A stretch of DNA of 64,000 nucleotides from Raineyella fluvialis (GCF_009646095.1 NZ_CP045725.1:1302001-1366000); one strand, 5' to 3'. Counted from the first letter of the stretch, positions 12,524 through 21,345 are shown. Notes: generated by a model not told the origin, from the letters alone. Numbers and translations: made by a program.

Positions 12524-13045
12524 ATGAGCACTGTCCGTGACACGTCCACCAAGCAGATGACCATCATGGTCTCGGTCGCCGCCGCGATCGTCGTGCTCGG
12601 CGTCGTGGTCCTCATCGGCTGGCTGTCGTCCCAAGCCGGGTCGAAGTCGTCCAGCGCCAATCCGGCCGCGACGCCGATCGTGCTGCCGAAGGCCGCCGGC
12701 GACCTGCTGATCGATCCCAACGCCCAGCCCTCGCCGACGACCATGCCGCTCGGCAAGGGCCAGGCCCAGAGCGTCACCGGCACCTACTACAAGGGCAGCG
12801 ACAAGGAACTCCTGGTGATGGCGGTCCGGCCCGTGAGCGACAGCTCCAGCGTGGTCGACGAGCTCGGCATCACCGCCGTCCGACAGGTGGGGGGCGGCCT
12901 CTGCGGCCGCTACACCACCGGTCAGGACGTCTGCGTGGTCCGCAACGACAACGTCGGGGTCGTCGGTGTCGGGCTGGCCAACCAGACCCTCGAGCAGGTC
13001 GTCTCGGAGAGCACCGTCGTCGTGAAGGCGATTGTCTCCCAGTGA
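12524..13045 (+). CDS. Hypothetical membrane-anchored protein
   Basis: The 173-residue protein has a short cytoplasmic N-terminus, one hydrophobic helix (about residues 13-35, ending near GWLSS) and an extracytoplasmic part of 135 residues beginning with a Ser/Ala/Pro linker. Two cysteines (in GGLCGRY and DVCVV) could form a disulphide. The ATG at 12524 follows a strong ribosome site (GGAGGA). I do not recognise the family. It lies 71 bp after trxA on the same strand and may be co-transcribed. Its stop codon falls inside a 28-bp direct repeat. Confidence 0.75.
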   Translation: MSTVRDTSTKQMTIMVSVAAAIVVLGVVVLIGWLSSQAGSKSSSANPAATPIVLPKAAGDLLIDPNAQPSPTTMPLGKGQAQSVTGTYYKGSDKELLVMAVRPVSDSSSVVDELGITAVRQVGGGLCGRYTTGQDVCVVRNDNVGVVGVGLANQTLEQVVSESTVVVKAIVSQ

Positions 13046-13095
13046 GATCGGCTGACGCCTCCTCACGTGTCTCCCAGTGAGATCGGCTGACGCCT
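13033..13095. repeat. 28-bp direct repeat spanning the ends of two convergent genes
   Basis: The same 28 bases occur at 13033-13060 and 13068-13095, a 35-bp period. The first copy carries the stop codon of the gene at 12524. The second ends within the stop codon of the minus-strand gene at 13094. The unit begins TGTCTCCCAGTGAG and ends GACGCCT. It resembles a recent duplication at a convergent gene junction. Confidence 0.9.
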
Positions 13096-13831
13096 AGGCC
13101 TTTTCGAGCCGGTGACTGTGGGCGATGTACGCGTCCAGTGACAGCGGCCGCGGCGAGCCGGCGTGGATCTCGGCGGCGAGCGTCCGGGCCGCCTCGATCG
13201 CGGCAGGGTTGTTCACCGAGGCGCAGACCAGGTGCCCCGAGTCCGGGATCCAGACCATCGCGGGGGCGTCGAAGACACCGAGAGCCATCTTCAGCACCGT
13301 CGGGTAGAACGCCCAGGCGCTCGCCGTCCAGTCCTGCGACGAGACGAGCACGACGCCGTCCTCGCGGGTCTGCGGCTCGAACGGGGTGAGCGCGAAGCGG
13401 CCACGGACGGCCGAGAACATCTGGTCGGCGTCGACCTCCCAGGCCGACAGGTCAGCCTCGGAGACGTATCCCTCGCCGTGGGCGATGGCCTCGAGCAGCC
13501 CCTCCCCCACCGGTCGCGACAGGATCCAGCCGGGCAGGTCGGTCCCGACGACGGTCGGCGCGAGCTCGTTCACCGGGACGTGCGACGGCAGCGGGCCGGT
13601 GCTCACCAGCATGGCGTACGTCCAGTCGTGGATCGCCTTGCCGGTGGTGTTGCCGACGGCCACCAGGCCGCCGACGTCGAGGATCCGGAAACTCCCGTCC
13701 CGGTACGTCACCCGCAGCTGCAACTCGCTCAGCGGGGCGACCTGGGCCCCGGCACCGTTCGGGGCCTGCGGAAGGATCTGGCGAGCCGCCTCAGCGACGC
13801 GGTCCCGGATGTCCTCGACACTCTCATTCAC
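13094..13831 (-). CDS. Hypothetical protein, possibly DUF1444/YtpQ-like
   Basis: This is a 245-residue soluble protein with no signal peptide or transmembrane helix. The pattern of a mixed alpha/beta region, a segment with SAWEVDADQMFSAVRGRF, then VVLVSSQDW and VWIPDSGHLVCASV faintly resembles DUF1444 (YtpQ) proteins, but I cannot confirm this and list it as unknown. The GTG start overlaps the stop of the upstream acetyltransferase gene as GTGA, so the two are translationally coupled and probably work in the same process. Confidence 0.7.
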   Translation of the reverse strand: MNESVEDIRDRVAEAARQILPQAPNGAGAQVAPLSELQLRVTYRDGSFRILDVGGLVAVGNTTGKAIHDWTYAMLVSTGPLPSHVPVNELAPTVVGTDLPGWILSRPVGEGLLEAIAHGEGYVSEADLSAWEVDADQMFSAVRGRFALTPFEPQTREDGVVLVSSQDWTASAWAFYPTVLKMALGVFDAPAMVWIPDSGHLVCASVNNPAAIEAARTLAAEIHAGSPRPLSLDAYIAHSHRLEKA

Positions 13832-14484
13832 GGGGACAGCCTACGGGGATGGCTCCGATGGGCCGGCTCGGGGCCGGAGGCGGGACGCCGGGCCGGTTCC
13901 GGCCCTGCCGGCGCCGGGCGCCCGACCAGTCCACGCACGGCATCGAGCAGACCCGACCAGGACGGCAGCCAGGAGCGGGTGGCCTTCAGGTCCATCCGCA
14001 GTCGGGCCGAGACGGCGTCCTCCCGCAGCACCCGGAAGCCGTGGTCCTCGAGCCACTCCAGCGGTGGCGCCACACACGTCGCGCCGCTGCGGGAGGCCCG
14101 GATCTCCAGGCCCGCGACGTGGCGACGGACGAGCAAGGCGGCCAACTCCTCCAGCATCAGCCGGCCCACGCCGCGCCCCCGATGATCGGGGTCCACCCAG
14201 AACTGCAGGATCACCGCGGCGTCGGGGCTGACCCCGGCCGAGGCGTACGGACCGCGGAGGGGGGCATGCAGCGGTGGGGAGATGAGCACGTGACCGACGC
14301 CGGTCTCACCGATCCGTGCCCGCACCCCGCAGAAGCCCCAGGTCTGCTCGGCGGCGGCCACCCAGGACTGGCCCGCGCCGGGCGGTTCCCGATGCGGCAG
14401 CGGGCAATCGGCACAGACCGCTGGCAGCCGGGCCACCCCACCGGGCTGCAACGGCTCGACCTTCACCTGCTCCGCGCCGGCCAT
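13828..14484 (-). CDS. GNAT-family N-acetyltransferase
   Basis: The 218-residue protein carries the acetyl-CoA-binding motif A, FWVDPDHRGRGVGRLML, at about residues 95-111, the core signature of GNAT enzymes. Four cysteines in the N-terminal part (CADC and WGFCGV) are unusual and could bind a metal. The last 40 residues are a low-complexity Pro/Arg/Ala tail. Its stop overlaps the start of the downstream hypothetical gene. The acetyl acceptor is unknown. Confidence 0.82.
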   Translation of the reverse strand: MAGAEQVKVEPLQPGGVARLPAVCADCPLPHREPPGAGQSWVAAAEQTWGFCGVRARIGETGVGHVLISPPLHAPLRGPYASAGVSPDAAVILQFWVDPDHRGRGVGRLMLEELAALLVRRHVAGLEIRASRSGATCVAPPLEWLEDHGFRVLREDAVSARLRMDLKATRSWLPSWSGLLDAVRGLVGRPAPAGPEPARRPASGPEPAHRSHPRRLSP

Positions 14485-14566
14485 GACTCACATCCTATTC
14501 CCGCGTACGGCACGGACAACGTGAACACGTCCGCCCCCACCGGACCCGAGTGGCACACTGGGCGGG

Positions 14567-15889
14567 GTGAGCTCGATGGAACACCAACGCCGCGACACCC
14601 GACTCGACCTTTACCACGACCGCTACGCCGCCCGAGCGTTCGGCATGAAGGAGTCGGCCGTACGAGCTCTCTTCGCCGTCGCGAACCGGCCCGAGGTGGT
14701 CTCGCTCGCCGGCGGCATGCCGAACATCGCGGATCTCCCCCTCGACATGGTCGCCGACGCGCTGAGCGACATGATCCAGTCCCCCGCCGGTCCGAAGGCG
14801 CTGCAGTACGGTTCCGGCCAGGGCGAACCGATGCTGCGCGAGCAGATCTGTGAGGTGATGGCCGAGGAGGGCATCCGCGCCCACCCCGACGACGTCACCG
14901 TCACCGTGGGCAGCCAGCAGGGCCTCGACCTGATCACCCGGATCTTCTGCGACCCGGGCGACGTCGTCCTCGCGGAGGCGCCCAGCTACGTGGGCGCCCT
15001 GAGCACGTTCGCCTCGTACCAGGCCGAGGTCGTCCACGTCGAGATGGACGACGACGGCCTGGTGCCGGAACGCCTACGGGAGGCCGTGCTGACCCTCACG
15101 GCCCGGGGCAAGAAGGTGAAGTTCCTCTACACCATCCCCAACTACAACAACCCCAGCGGCATCACCATGTCCCTGGAGCGCCGCAAGCAGGTGCTCGAGA
15201 TCGCCCGGGAGACCGGGCTGCTCATCGTCGAGGACAACCCGTACGGCCTGCTCGACCTCGAGGGCGAGCGACTGCCCGCGATCCGGTCGATGGAGAACGA
15301 CCAGGTGCTGTACATGGGGTCGTTCTCCAAGACCTTCTCCCCCGGTTTCCGGGTCGGCTGGGTGCTCGCCCCCCACGCCGTCCGGGAGAAGCTGGTGCTG
15401 GCGCAGGAGTCGGCCACGCTGTCCCCGCCGACGTTCTCGCAGTACGCGGTGTCGACGTACCTGAAGGTGCACGACTGGCGCCACCAGATCGTCGTCTTCC
15501 GCGACATGTACCGCGAGCGACGCGACGCCATGCTCAAGGCCCTGACCGAGTACATGCCCGCGGGCAGCAGCTGGACACACCCGAAGGGCGGCTTCTTCGT
15601 CTGGCTGACGCTGCCGGCCGGCATCGACTCCCAGGCGATGCTTCCCCGCGCCGTCACCAACCGGGTCGCCTACACCCCCGGCACGGCCTTCTACGCCGAT
15701 GACCTCGGCGCCCGCAACATCCGGCTGTCGTACTGCTACCCCACGCCTGAGAGGATCAGGGAGGGGGTGCGGCGCCTCGGCGAGGTACTCAACCGGGAAT
15801 CCCAGTTGAACCGTACGTTCGGGATCCACCCCGGCGCCCACGCCGTGCACAACGTCGAGTCGAACAGCCCCCACCCCGACCAGGCGTGA
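14567..15889 (+). CDS. PLP-dependent aminotransferase (class I/II, 2-aminoadipate/valine type)
   Basis: This is a 440-residue fold-type I aminotransferase of the group that resembles the catalytic half of MocR regulators and LysN. Visible motifs are SLAGGMPN near the start, YGSGQGEP, PNYNNPSG (Asn contacting the PLP ring), ED.PYGLLD, and the PLP lysine in MGSFSKTFSPGFRVGW. There is no N-terminal winged helix, so it acts as an enzyme, not a regulator. The start is GTG at 14567; an in-frame ATG lies nine bases further on. The next gene is a D-Ala-D-Ala-ligase-like enzyme 20 bp downstream, probably in the same operon. Confidence 0.85.
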   Translation: MSSMEHQRRDTRLDLYHDRYAARAFGMKESAVRALFAVANRPEVVSLAGGMPNIADLPLDMVADALSDMIQSPAGPKALQYGSGQGEPMLREQICEVMAEEGIRAHPDDVTVTVGSQQGLDLITRIFCDPGDVVLAEAPSYVGALSTFASYQAEVVHVEMDDDGLVPERLREAVLTLTARGKKVKFLYTIPNYNNPSGITMSLERRKQVLEIARETGLLIVEDNPYGLLDLEGERLPAIRSMENDQVLYMGSFSKTFSPGFRVGWVLAPHAVREKLVLAQESATLSPPTFSQYAVSTYLKVHDWRHQIVVFRDMYRERRDAMLKALTEYMPAGSSWTHPKGGFFVWLTLPAGIDSQAMLPRAVTNRVAYTPGTAFYADDLGARNIRLSYCYPTPERIREGVRRLGEVLNRESQLNRTFGIHPGAHAVHNVESNSPHPDQA

Positions 15890-15908
15890 CGAGCGTCGAG
15901 GAGTAGAG

Positions 15909-16898
15909 ATGACCGCGAACGAGACAGAGATCGAGACCACTGTGACCCCCTCAGGCGCCGATCTGGGCACCATCGTCGTGCTCGCCGGCGGCCTCTCCCA
16001 CGAGCGGGAGGTGTCGCTGCGCTCCGGACGACGCGTCGCCCAGGCCCTGCGTGACCGCGGGTGCACCGTGTTCGAGTCGGACGTGAACTCCGATCTGGTC
16101 ACCCTGCTGCGGGACTTGGACGATCCGGTGGTGTTCCCTGTGGTGCACGGCGCGACCGGCGAGGACGGGTCGCTGCGCGAGGTCCTCGGCCTGCTCGGTG
16201 TGCCGTTCGTGGGCGCCACCGGTGCCGACAGCCGCGTCGCCTTCGACAAGTCCATCGCGACGTCGGTGATCGCCGGGATCGGTCTCACCACGCCGAAGCA
16301 GGTGGCCCTGCCCGACGAGGTGTTCCGCGAGTTGGGTGCCCGCGCCCTGATGGACGCGCTGGGTGAGGCGATCGGCTTCCCGATGTTCGTCAAGCCGTCC
16401 CGGTCGGGTTCCTCGCTCGGCTGCTCCAAGGTGAACGGTCCCGAGGAGCTCGCCTCGGCGATGGTGGGGGCGTACGCGTACGGGGACGTGGCCGTCGTGG
16501 AGACCTACATCGAGGGCATCGAGGTCGCCGTGACCGTGATCGACCGTGGCCATGGGCCCGAGGCACTGCCCGCCGTCGAGATCCGTCCCGATTCCGGTGA
16601 CTACGACTACGCCTCCCGCTACACCGCCGGGAGCACCCGCTTCATCACCCCGGCGCAGGTGCCGGACGATGTGGCCGCGGCCTGTGCCGACATGGCGCTG
16701 CGCGTCCACGAGCGACTGCGGCTGCGCGACATCTCCCGCACCGACATCATCATCCGTGACGGCGTGCCGCACTTCCTCGAGTGCAACGTCGCCCCCGGGA
16801 TGACGGAGACCTCCCTGGTCCCGTTGGAGTTGGAGGCGGCCGGACTCGACCTCGGCGAGGTCTGTGAGGCGCTGGTGCGCCAGGCCCGCCTCCGCTGA
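15909..16898 (+). CDS. ddl: D-alanine-D-alanine ligase (ATP-grasp)
   Basis: This 329-residue ATP-grasp enzyme would join two D-alanines for peptidoglycan stems. The N-terminal motif LAGGLSHEREVSLRSG and the glycine-rich ATP loop KPSRSGSSLGCSKV at about residue 160 match Ddl. The metal-binding end FLECNVAPGMTETSLVP keeps the Asn and Glu, with Ala instead of the usual Thr/Asn before PGMT. Length and motifs fit Ddl, but ATP-grasp paralogues that ligate other amino acids exist. It overlaps neither neighbour: 19 bp follow the aminotransferase and two bases separate it from the SURF1 gene. Confidence 0.85.
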   Translation: MTANETEIETTVTPSGADLGTIVVLAGGLSHEREVSLRSGRRVAQALRDRGCTVFESDVNSDLVTLLRDLDDPVVFPVVHGATGEDGSLREVLGLLGVPFVGATGADSRVAFDKSIATSVIAGIGLTTPKQVALPDEVFRELGARALMDALGEAIGFPMFVKPSRSGSSLGCSKVNGPEELASAMVGAYAYGDVAVVETYIEGIEVAVTVIDRGHGPEALPAVEIRPDSGDYDYASRYTAGSTRFITPAQVPDDVAAACADMALRVHERLRLRDISRTDIIIRDGVPHFLECNVAPGMTETSLVPLELEAAGLDLGEVCEALVRQARLR

Positions 16899-16900
16899 GC

Positions 16901-17686
16901 ATGTCGTCGGACGTCATGGCCCGCGCCGGTCTGGTGAAGACGCGGATCCAGCAGGGCGCGCTGCTCGTGGTGGGGCTGGTCCTCGCCGCCGTGATGATCG
17001 GCCTCGGCCTGTGGCAGATGCAGGTCTTCGAGAACCAGGGCCAGAGCGGCGCAGTGGCGCGGATGGAGCAGCCGCCCGTCCCCCTCACCGACGTCGCGCG
17101 CGCCGGCCAGCAGATCACCGACGGATACGGACGTACGGTCGAATTCACCGGCACGTACGTCCCGGCCGAGCAGTTGCTCATCCCGGTGGACGGCAAGCCG
17201 GGGACCTTCCGAGTGCTCACGCCGCTGAAGACCGACGACGGCACGCTCGTGCCCGTCGTCCGCGGCGAGTCGGCCGGCACCACTCCCCCGGCCCCGCCGG
17301 CCGGGGAGGTGGCGCAGCGGGGCGTCCTGCTGGCCTCCGACAAGCAGGTCTCGCGGCCCCTGCCGAGCGGCCAGATCGGCTCGGTCTACCTGCCGGTCCT
17401 GGTGCAGCGGTGGCTGGATCCGATGATCGCCGGTTACGTCACCCTGCCCGCCGATCAGGCCGCCGCCCAGGGGCTGCAGCCGGCCACACCGCACCTGCCG
17501 TCTGGCCGTGGCTCGGTCCAGAACTTCGGCTACGCCCTGCAGTGGTGGGTCTTCGCCGCCTGCGCGCTCGGCTTCGCCATCTACCTGGCGACGTACATCG
17601 GACGTGCCGCCGACCGGCGTCGACTCGCTGAACTTGGTCTCATCACGCACGATGAGATAGGACCCGATCCCGATCGGATGTCGTGA
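16901..17686 (+). CDS. SURF1 family protein (cytochrome oxidase assembly factor)
   Basis: The 261-residue protein has two terminal membrane helices (residues about 18-38 and 207-230) flanking a soluble domain on the outer face, the SURF1 topology. The N-terminal GLGLWQMQVFENQ corresponds to the family's G.WQ..R segment, and NFGYALQWWVFA opens the second helix as in SURF1. Such proteins aid haem insertion into cytochrome c oxidase, so the organism probably respires. The start ATG lies two bases after ddl, which suggests one operon with the downstream DUF3817 gene. Confidence 0.88.
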   Translation: MSSDVMARAGLVKTRIQQGALLVVGLVLAAVMIGLGLWQMQVFENQGQSGAVARMEQPPVPLTDVARAGQQITDGYGRTVEFTGTYVPAEQLLIPVDGKPGTFRVLTPLKTDDGTLVPVVRGESAGTTPPAPPAGEVAQRGVLLASDKQVSRPLPSGQIGSVYLPVLVQRWLDPMIAGYVTLPADQAAAQGLQPATPHLPSGRGSVQNFGYALQWWVFAACALGFAIYLATYIGRAADRRRLAELGLITHDEIGPDPDRMS

Positions 17687-17706
17687 CCCGTTAGGAACAG
17701 AGGAAC

Positions 17707-18090
17707 ATGGATCCCCAGAACCGCCCCGCAATCCTGGCCGCTCTCACCCGCTACCGCGTCATGGCATGGGTGGTGGGCTGCCTGCTCGTCCTTCTCGTCT
17801 GCGTCGCCATGCCGCTGAAGTACGTGTGGCACAACCCGACGATGGTCACCTACCTCGGCGTCGCGCACGGTTGGCTCTACATGGCCCTGCTCATCACGGC
17901 GTACGACCTCGGGCGGCGCATGCACTGGCCGTGGCGGAACCTGCTGCTGATCGCCCTCGCCGGCACGGTGCCCTTCCTGTCCTTCGTGGCAGAACGCTAT
18001 GCGACCCGCAATGTTCGCTCCACGCTGGCCGCCTCTGACGCCGTCGCCGCGGACGAGTTGACGTCCGGCGTCACTGGGGAGGCCCGCTGA
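17707..18090 (+). CDS. DUF3817 family membrane protein
   Basis: The 127-residue protein has three predicted membrane helices and the DUF3817 signatures MPLKYVW near the first helix and GVAHGWLYM in the second. The helix ending FVAERYA is followed by a short cytoplasmic tail. Relatives occur across Actinobacteria, often near SURF1 or guaA, and have no assigned function. It is the last gene of the plus-strand run; a strong bidirectional hairpin follows before parB. Confidence 0.85.
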   Translation: MDPQNRPAILAALTRYRVMAWVVGCLLVLLVCVAMPLKYVWHNPTMVTYLGVAHGWLYMALLITAYDLGRRMHWPWRNLLLIALAGTVPFLSFVAERYATRNVRSTLAASDAVAADELTSGVTGEAR

Positions 18091-18196
18091 GCTCCGCACG
18101 CGGCGGACGATGGCGTTATCTTCTACCTTCTTGAGGATTTCCTAGATACGGCGATATTGACCGAGTCAAGCTCGCCCGGCACCTGTCGTGCGCAGC

Positions 18197-18232
18197 AGAA
18201 GGGCCCCTGGGACTGCTCCCAGGGGCCCTTCT
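18197..18232. terminator. Bidirectional terminator between DUF3817 and parB
   Basis: A perfect 16-bp stem (18197-18212 with 18217-18232) encloses a CTGC loop between two convergent genes. AGAA at one end and TTCT at the other give short A/T flanks on both strands, so it can end both transcripts. Confidence 0.88.
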
Positions 18233-18239
18233 GTGATCG

Positions 18240-19340
18240 TCAAGCGGTCCGGGTCGCCGGCTGGTCGGCCGGCTGACGGAGCAGCCCCATCAGCCGCTCG
18301 AGGTCCTCCTCGGAGGTGAACTCCATCACGATCTTGCCCTTCTTCGCACCCCGGGTGACCTCGACGCGGGTGTCGAAGTAGCTACCCAGTTCGCTGGACA
18401 GCTCCAGCAGTCGCGGATCGGTGTCACGACCCGATCGGCGGCCGGGACGAGGGCCCCCGCGGAGCTCCCGCGCTACGAGCTCTTCCGTCGCGCGCACCGA
18501 GAGACCTTCGGTGATGATTCGGCGGGCCAGCCGCTCCTGCACCCACCGGTCCTGCAGACCCAGCAACGCGCGGGCATGACCTGCCGACAGGGCGCCCGAG
18601 GCGACCTGCCGCTGCAGCGCGGGAGGCAGGTTGAGCAACCTGATCGTGTTCGCGATCTGCGAGCGCGAACGCCGGATCCGCTCCCCGAGCTGTAGTTGGG
18701 TGCAGCCGAAGTCCTCCATCAACTGCTGGTAGGCCGCCGCCTCTTCCAGCGGGTTGAGTTGGACCCGGTGGATGTTCTCCAGCAACGCGTCGCGCAACAT
18801 GTCGTCATCGGCGGTCTCCCGCACGATGGACGGCACCGTTTCGAGACCTGCAAGGGAGGATGCGCGCCAGCGCCGCTCACCCATGACGAGTTCGTAGGAG
18901 TCCTCGCCGTCCTGGCGGACCACGATCGGTTGCAGCAGGCCCACTTCGCGGATCGAACCGACCAGTTCCTGCAGTGCGGCCTCCTCGAAGATCTGCCGCG
19001 GCTGACGCGGATTCGGGTGGATCCGCTCGATCGGAATGTCGGCGTAGTAGCCGTTGGCAGGGTCCACGACAGCCGGGGCGTCGGTGGGCTCGGTGGGCTC
19101 GTCGGCAGGCCCCGACTGGGGGAGTGGCGCCCCTGCCGTGATCTGTTCACTCTCGGGTCCGTCATCGGCGCGGCGGGAGCCGCCGACCACCAGGTCGACC
19201 CCGGTGGGCGACAGGTCACTCTGCCCGCGCTGCGGGTCGACGATGACGTGCTGGTCCACCGGATGCGGTGGCGAGTCCAGATCGGTCCGCTGGAACAGCT
19301 CACCGAGCCCTCGGCCGAGTCCTGCCCGTCGTTCTACCAT
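18240..19340 (-). CDS. parB: Chromosome-partitioning protein ParB
   Basis: ParB binds parS DNA, spreads and loads SMC near the origin. The 366-residue form starts at ATG 19340 (VERRAGLGRGLGELF), the usual ParB N-terminus; the longer open frame upstream is not conserved. The CTPase/N-terminal domain holds NPRQPR and GERRWRAS, followed by ENIHRVQLNPLEEAAA. The helix-turn-helix is around RRSRSQIANTIRLL, and a C-terminal dimerisation domain ends the protein. A 90-residue acidic, proline-rich linker after the N-terminus is actinobacterial in style. Its ATG shares one base with the parA stop (TGATG), so translation is coupled. Confidence 0.96.
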   Translation of the reverse strand: MVERRAGLGRGLGELFQRTDLDSPPHPVDQHVIVDPQRGQSDLSPTGVDLVVGGSRRADDGPESEQITAGAPLPQSGPADEPTEPTDAPAVVDPANGYYADIPIERIHPNPRQPRQIFEEAALQELVGSIREVGLLQPIVVRQDGEDSYELVMGERRWRASSLAGLETVPSIVRETADDDMLRDALLENIHRVQLNPLEEAAAYQQLMEDFGCTQLQLGERIRRSRSQIANTIRLLNLPPALQRQVASGALSAGHARALLGLQDRWVQERLARRIITEGLSVRATEELVARELRGGPRPGRRSGRDTDPRLLELSSELGSYFDTRVEVTRGAKKGKIVMEFTSEEDLERLMGLLRQPADQPATRTA

Positions 19341-20263
19341 CAGTCCTGCTCCGCTCCACGTCGTGCCAACTCTTCCGCTGCTGCCAGGTAGGCCTGGCCG
19401 CCGGCCGAGGCCGGCTGGTAGGTGAGGACCGTCTGTCCGTAACTGGGCGCCTCCGCGATCCGTACGGAGCGGGGGATGACGGTCTCCATCGTCTCGCCCG
19501 GGAAGAACTGCCTGACCTGGGACGCCACATCCGAGGACAGTCGGGTCCGGCCGTCGAACATCGTCAGCAGCACGGTGCGCAGCACCAGGTCGGGGTTGAT
19601 GTTGGCCTGGACCATCGAGATCGACCGCTGCAACTGGGACAGGCCCTCGAGTGCGTAGTACTCGCACTGGATGGGGATGAGCAGCTCTCGCGCTGCGACA
19701 AAGGCGTTCACGGTGAGGATGCCCAGCGACGGGGGACAGTCGATGAGGACGTAGTCGACATCATTCTCGGCGACGTACGCATCGATCGCCCGCTTCAGGC
19801 GTGTTTCACGTGAAACCACGGAGACCAACTCGATCTCCGCGGCGGCGAGGTCCATGGTCGCCACCAGGACCTTGAGGTTGGGCGCCTCGGGAGAGACCTG
19901 CACGTGGTCCGCGATCCGATCGCTGTCGAGAAGGACCTCGTAGGTCCCGGGCTCGCTGTTGCGGTGCTCTCCGCCGACCGCGGTGGAGGCGTTCCCCTGC
20001 GGGTCGAGGTCGACCAGGAGCACATTCAGACCACCGAACCCCAGGCCGGCAGCGAGGTTGACCGCCGAGGTGGTCTTACCGACTCCACCCTTCTGGTTGA
20101 CCACTGCAATGACGCGCGGAGACGTCGGCCGGGGGAGGGAGCCTGTTTCACGTGAAACATCGTCCAGGTCGTCGGGACGCTCGACCTCGGGGATCTCGTC
20201 GGACTCGTAGAGAGCGCGCTTCGGCCCCTGCGGGAGGGACGTGTGCTGTTCTAGAAGAGCCAT
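19340..20263 (-). CDS. parA: Chromosome-partitioning ATPase ParA (Soj)
   Basis: This is a 307-residue Walker-type ATPase that drives segregation of ParB-parS complexes. The deviant Walker A VNQKGGVGKTTSAVN starts near residue 55, Walker A' is DLDPQGNAST, and Walker B is DYVLIDCPPSLG. An N-terminal extension of about 50 acidic residues is common in actinobacterial ParA. ATG 20263 is preferred over the TTG two codons upstream. Two parS sites lie within the coding sequence. It is the first gene of parA-parB and runs away from rsmG. Confidence 0.96.
   Translation of the reverse strand: MALLEQHTSLPQGPKRALYESDEIPEVERPDDLDDVSRETGSLPRPTSPRVIAVVNQKGGVGKTTSAVNLAAGLGFGGLNVLLVDLDPQGNASTAVGGEHRNSEPGTYEVLLDSDRIADHVQVSPEAPNLKVLVATMDLAAAEIELVSVVSRETRLKRAIDAYVAENDVDYVLIDCPPSLGILTVNAFVAARELLIPIQCEYYALEGLSQLQRSISMVQANINPDLVLRTVLLTMFDGRTRLSSDVASQVRQFFPGETMETVIPRSVRIAEAPSYGQTVLTYQPASAGGQAYLAAAEELARRGAEQD
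19802..19817. promoter_or_regulatory. parS site inside parA (15 of 16 bases)
   Basis: TGTTTCACGTGAAACC differs from the near-universal 16-bp parS palindrome only in the last base. It encodes VSRET in ParA without disturbing the fold and lies about 6.2 kb from oriC. Confidence 0.93.
20144..20159. promoter_or_regulatory. parS site inside parA (perfect)
   Basis: TGTTTCACGTGAAACA is an exact match to the parS consensus. It lies in the 5' part of parA and again reads VSRET in the protein. Confidence 0.97.
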
Positions 20264-20676
20264 GTACAAGGACCTTTCATGGCTGGCGGGGAAGCGTGGG
20301 GCTCCACCCTAATCCACGGTTCTGACACCACGGTCGAACCGTTCACCGTACGACATCCATGAAATCACATCAGCGTCATTCGTGCATCGTCCCGAGGTGA
20401 CGGCGCTTGCAAATCACCCTGGATCGCGTTTTCTAAGCCTGTCTAGTTCATAAGGCATAGTTGTGCATACGACGGCAGCAACGCCTCAAGGACTCACGCT
20501 TCGCGGATCGCGGAAGGTTTCCCGTGAAACACCGCGCCGCGACACGGGTCAGGAAGGGCCGGAACGTCTTGCGCCAGCATGATCATGAGCCGCCTCCCGG
20601 ACCGGGCAAGCCCGAGGTCGACCGTGAACCTGGCCCAGAATCGCTCCTGGCGAACTCCAGCAGGCCGGTCCTGACC
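20264..20676. other. Intergenic region between parA and rsmG
   Basis: About 410 bp without a credible gene. It must contain the parAB promoter and the end of the rpmH-to-rsmG transcript. The stretch 20400-20470 is AT-richer than its surroundings and is the most likely promoter zone. A weak parS-like palindrome lies at 20516-20531. Open frames across it have shadow-like composition. Confidence 0.6.
20516..20531. promoter_or_regulatory. Degenerate parS-like site (14 of 16 bases)
   Basis: GGTTTCCCGTGAAACA differs from parS at the first base and at one base of the central half-site. Its place upstream of parA suggests a third, weaker ParB-binding site, possibly used for autoregulation. Confidence 0.55.
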
Positions 20677-21342
20677 TCAAGCCCCCCGGCGCAGCCTGAC
20701 CACAGTGGTCGGCTCGGTCCGTGCGTCGGCGCGTACGCTGACGATCTCCGCGCTCAGCCGGGCCTTGCGCAGCTCCTTGTCCGCCTTCTCCACCTCGGCA
20801 GCGGCACTGGCGCCCTTCAGCGCCAGGATCTGACCACCGGTACCCGACCGCACCAGAGGAAGGCACCAGCCCACCAGCTTCGTCAGCGCCCCGACGGCGC
20901 GGGAGGTGACGACATCGAACCCGACGCCCGGGTCGAACTCCTCAGCGCGCCCGTGCAGCACTTCGACCCGGTCCTGCAGGCCCAACTCCTCGACAGCGAG
21001 TTGCAGGAACGTGACCCGACGTTGGAGAGGCTCGATCAGGCTCACCTTCAGATCGGGCCGGCCGATGGCCAGGACGAGTCCCGGCAGGCCTGCCCCGGAA
21101 CCCACGTCGGCGACGGTCGCACCGTGGGGGAGGAGGTCCATCATCGCGGCGCAGTTGAAGAGGTGGCGCTCCCACAGCCGCGGCGTCTCCCGCGGCCCCA
21201 TCAATCCCCACTCGATCCCACGGGTCGCCAGGATGTCCGCGTATGCACGGATCACCGGCTCCTGGGAACCGAAAACCGCCCGGACGACGTCCGGGTCGGG
21301 AATCTCGACCTGGGCTTCGCCGGGCGGCATCGTCTCGGACAT
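20677..21342 (-). CDS. rsmG: 16S rRNA (guanine-527-N7)-methyltransferase RsmG
   Basis: The 221-residue SAM-dependent methyltransferase modifies G527 of 16S rRNA; its loss gives low-level streptomycin resistance in many bacteria. The region LWERHLFNCAA and the SAM-binding loop VADVGSGAGLPGLVLAI (about residues 77-93) are diagnostic of GidB/RsmG, and VTSRAVGAL follows as expected. It lies three bases after the end of jag in the conserved rpmH-rnpA-yidD-yidC-jag-rsmG array. Confidence 0.95.
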   Translation of the reverse strand: MSETMPPGEAQVEIPDPDVVRAVFGSQEPVIRAYADILATRGIEWGLMGPRETPRLWERHLFNCAAMMDLLPHGATVADVGSGAGLPGLVLAIGRPDLKVSLIEPLQRRVTFLQLAVEELGLQDRVEVLHGRAEEFDPGVGFDVVTSRAVGALTKLVGWCLPLVRSGTGGQILALKGASAAAEVEKADKELRKARLSAEIVSVRADARTEPTTVVRLRRGA

Positions 21343-21345
21343 GTC

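Noticed and set aside
18240-19667. Long (475-residue) form of ParB
   Set aside because: The extra 109 residues lie inside parA and are not ParB-like; ATG 19340 gives the conserved N-terminus.
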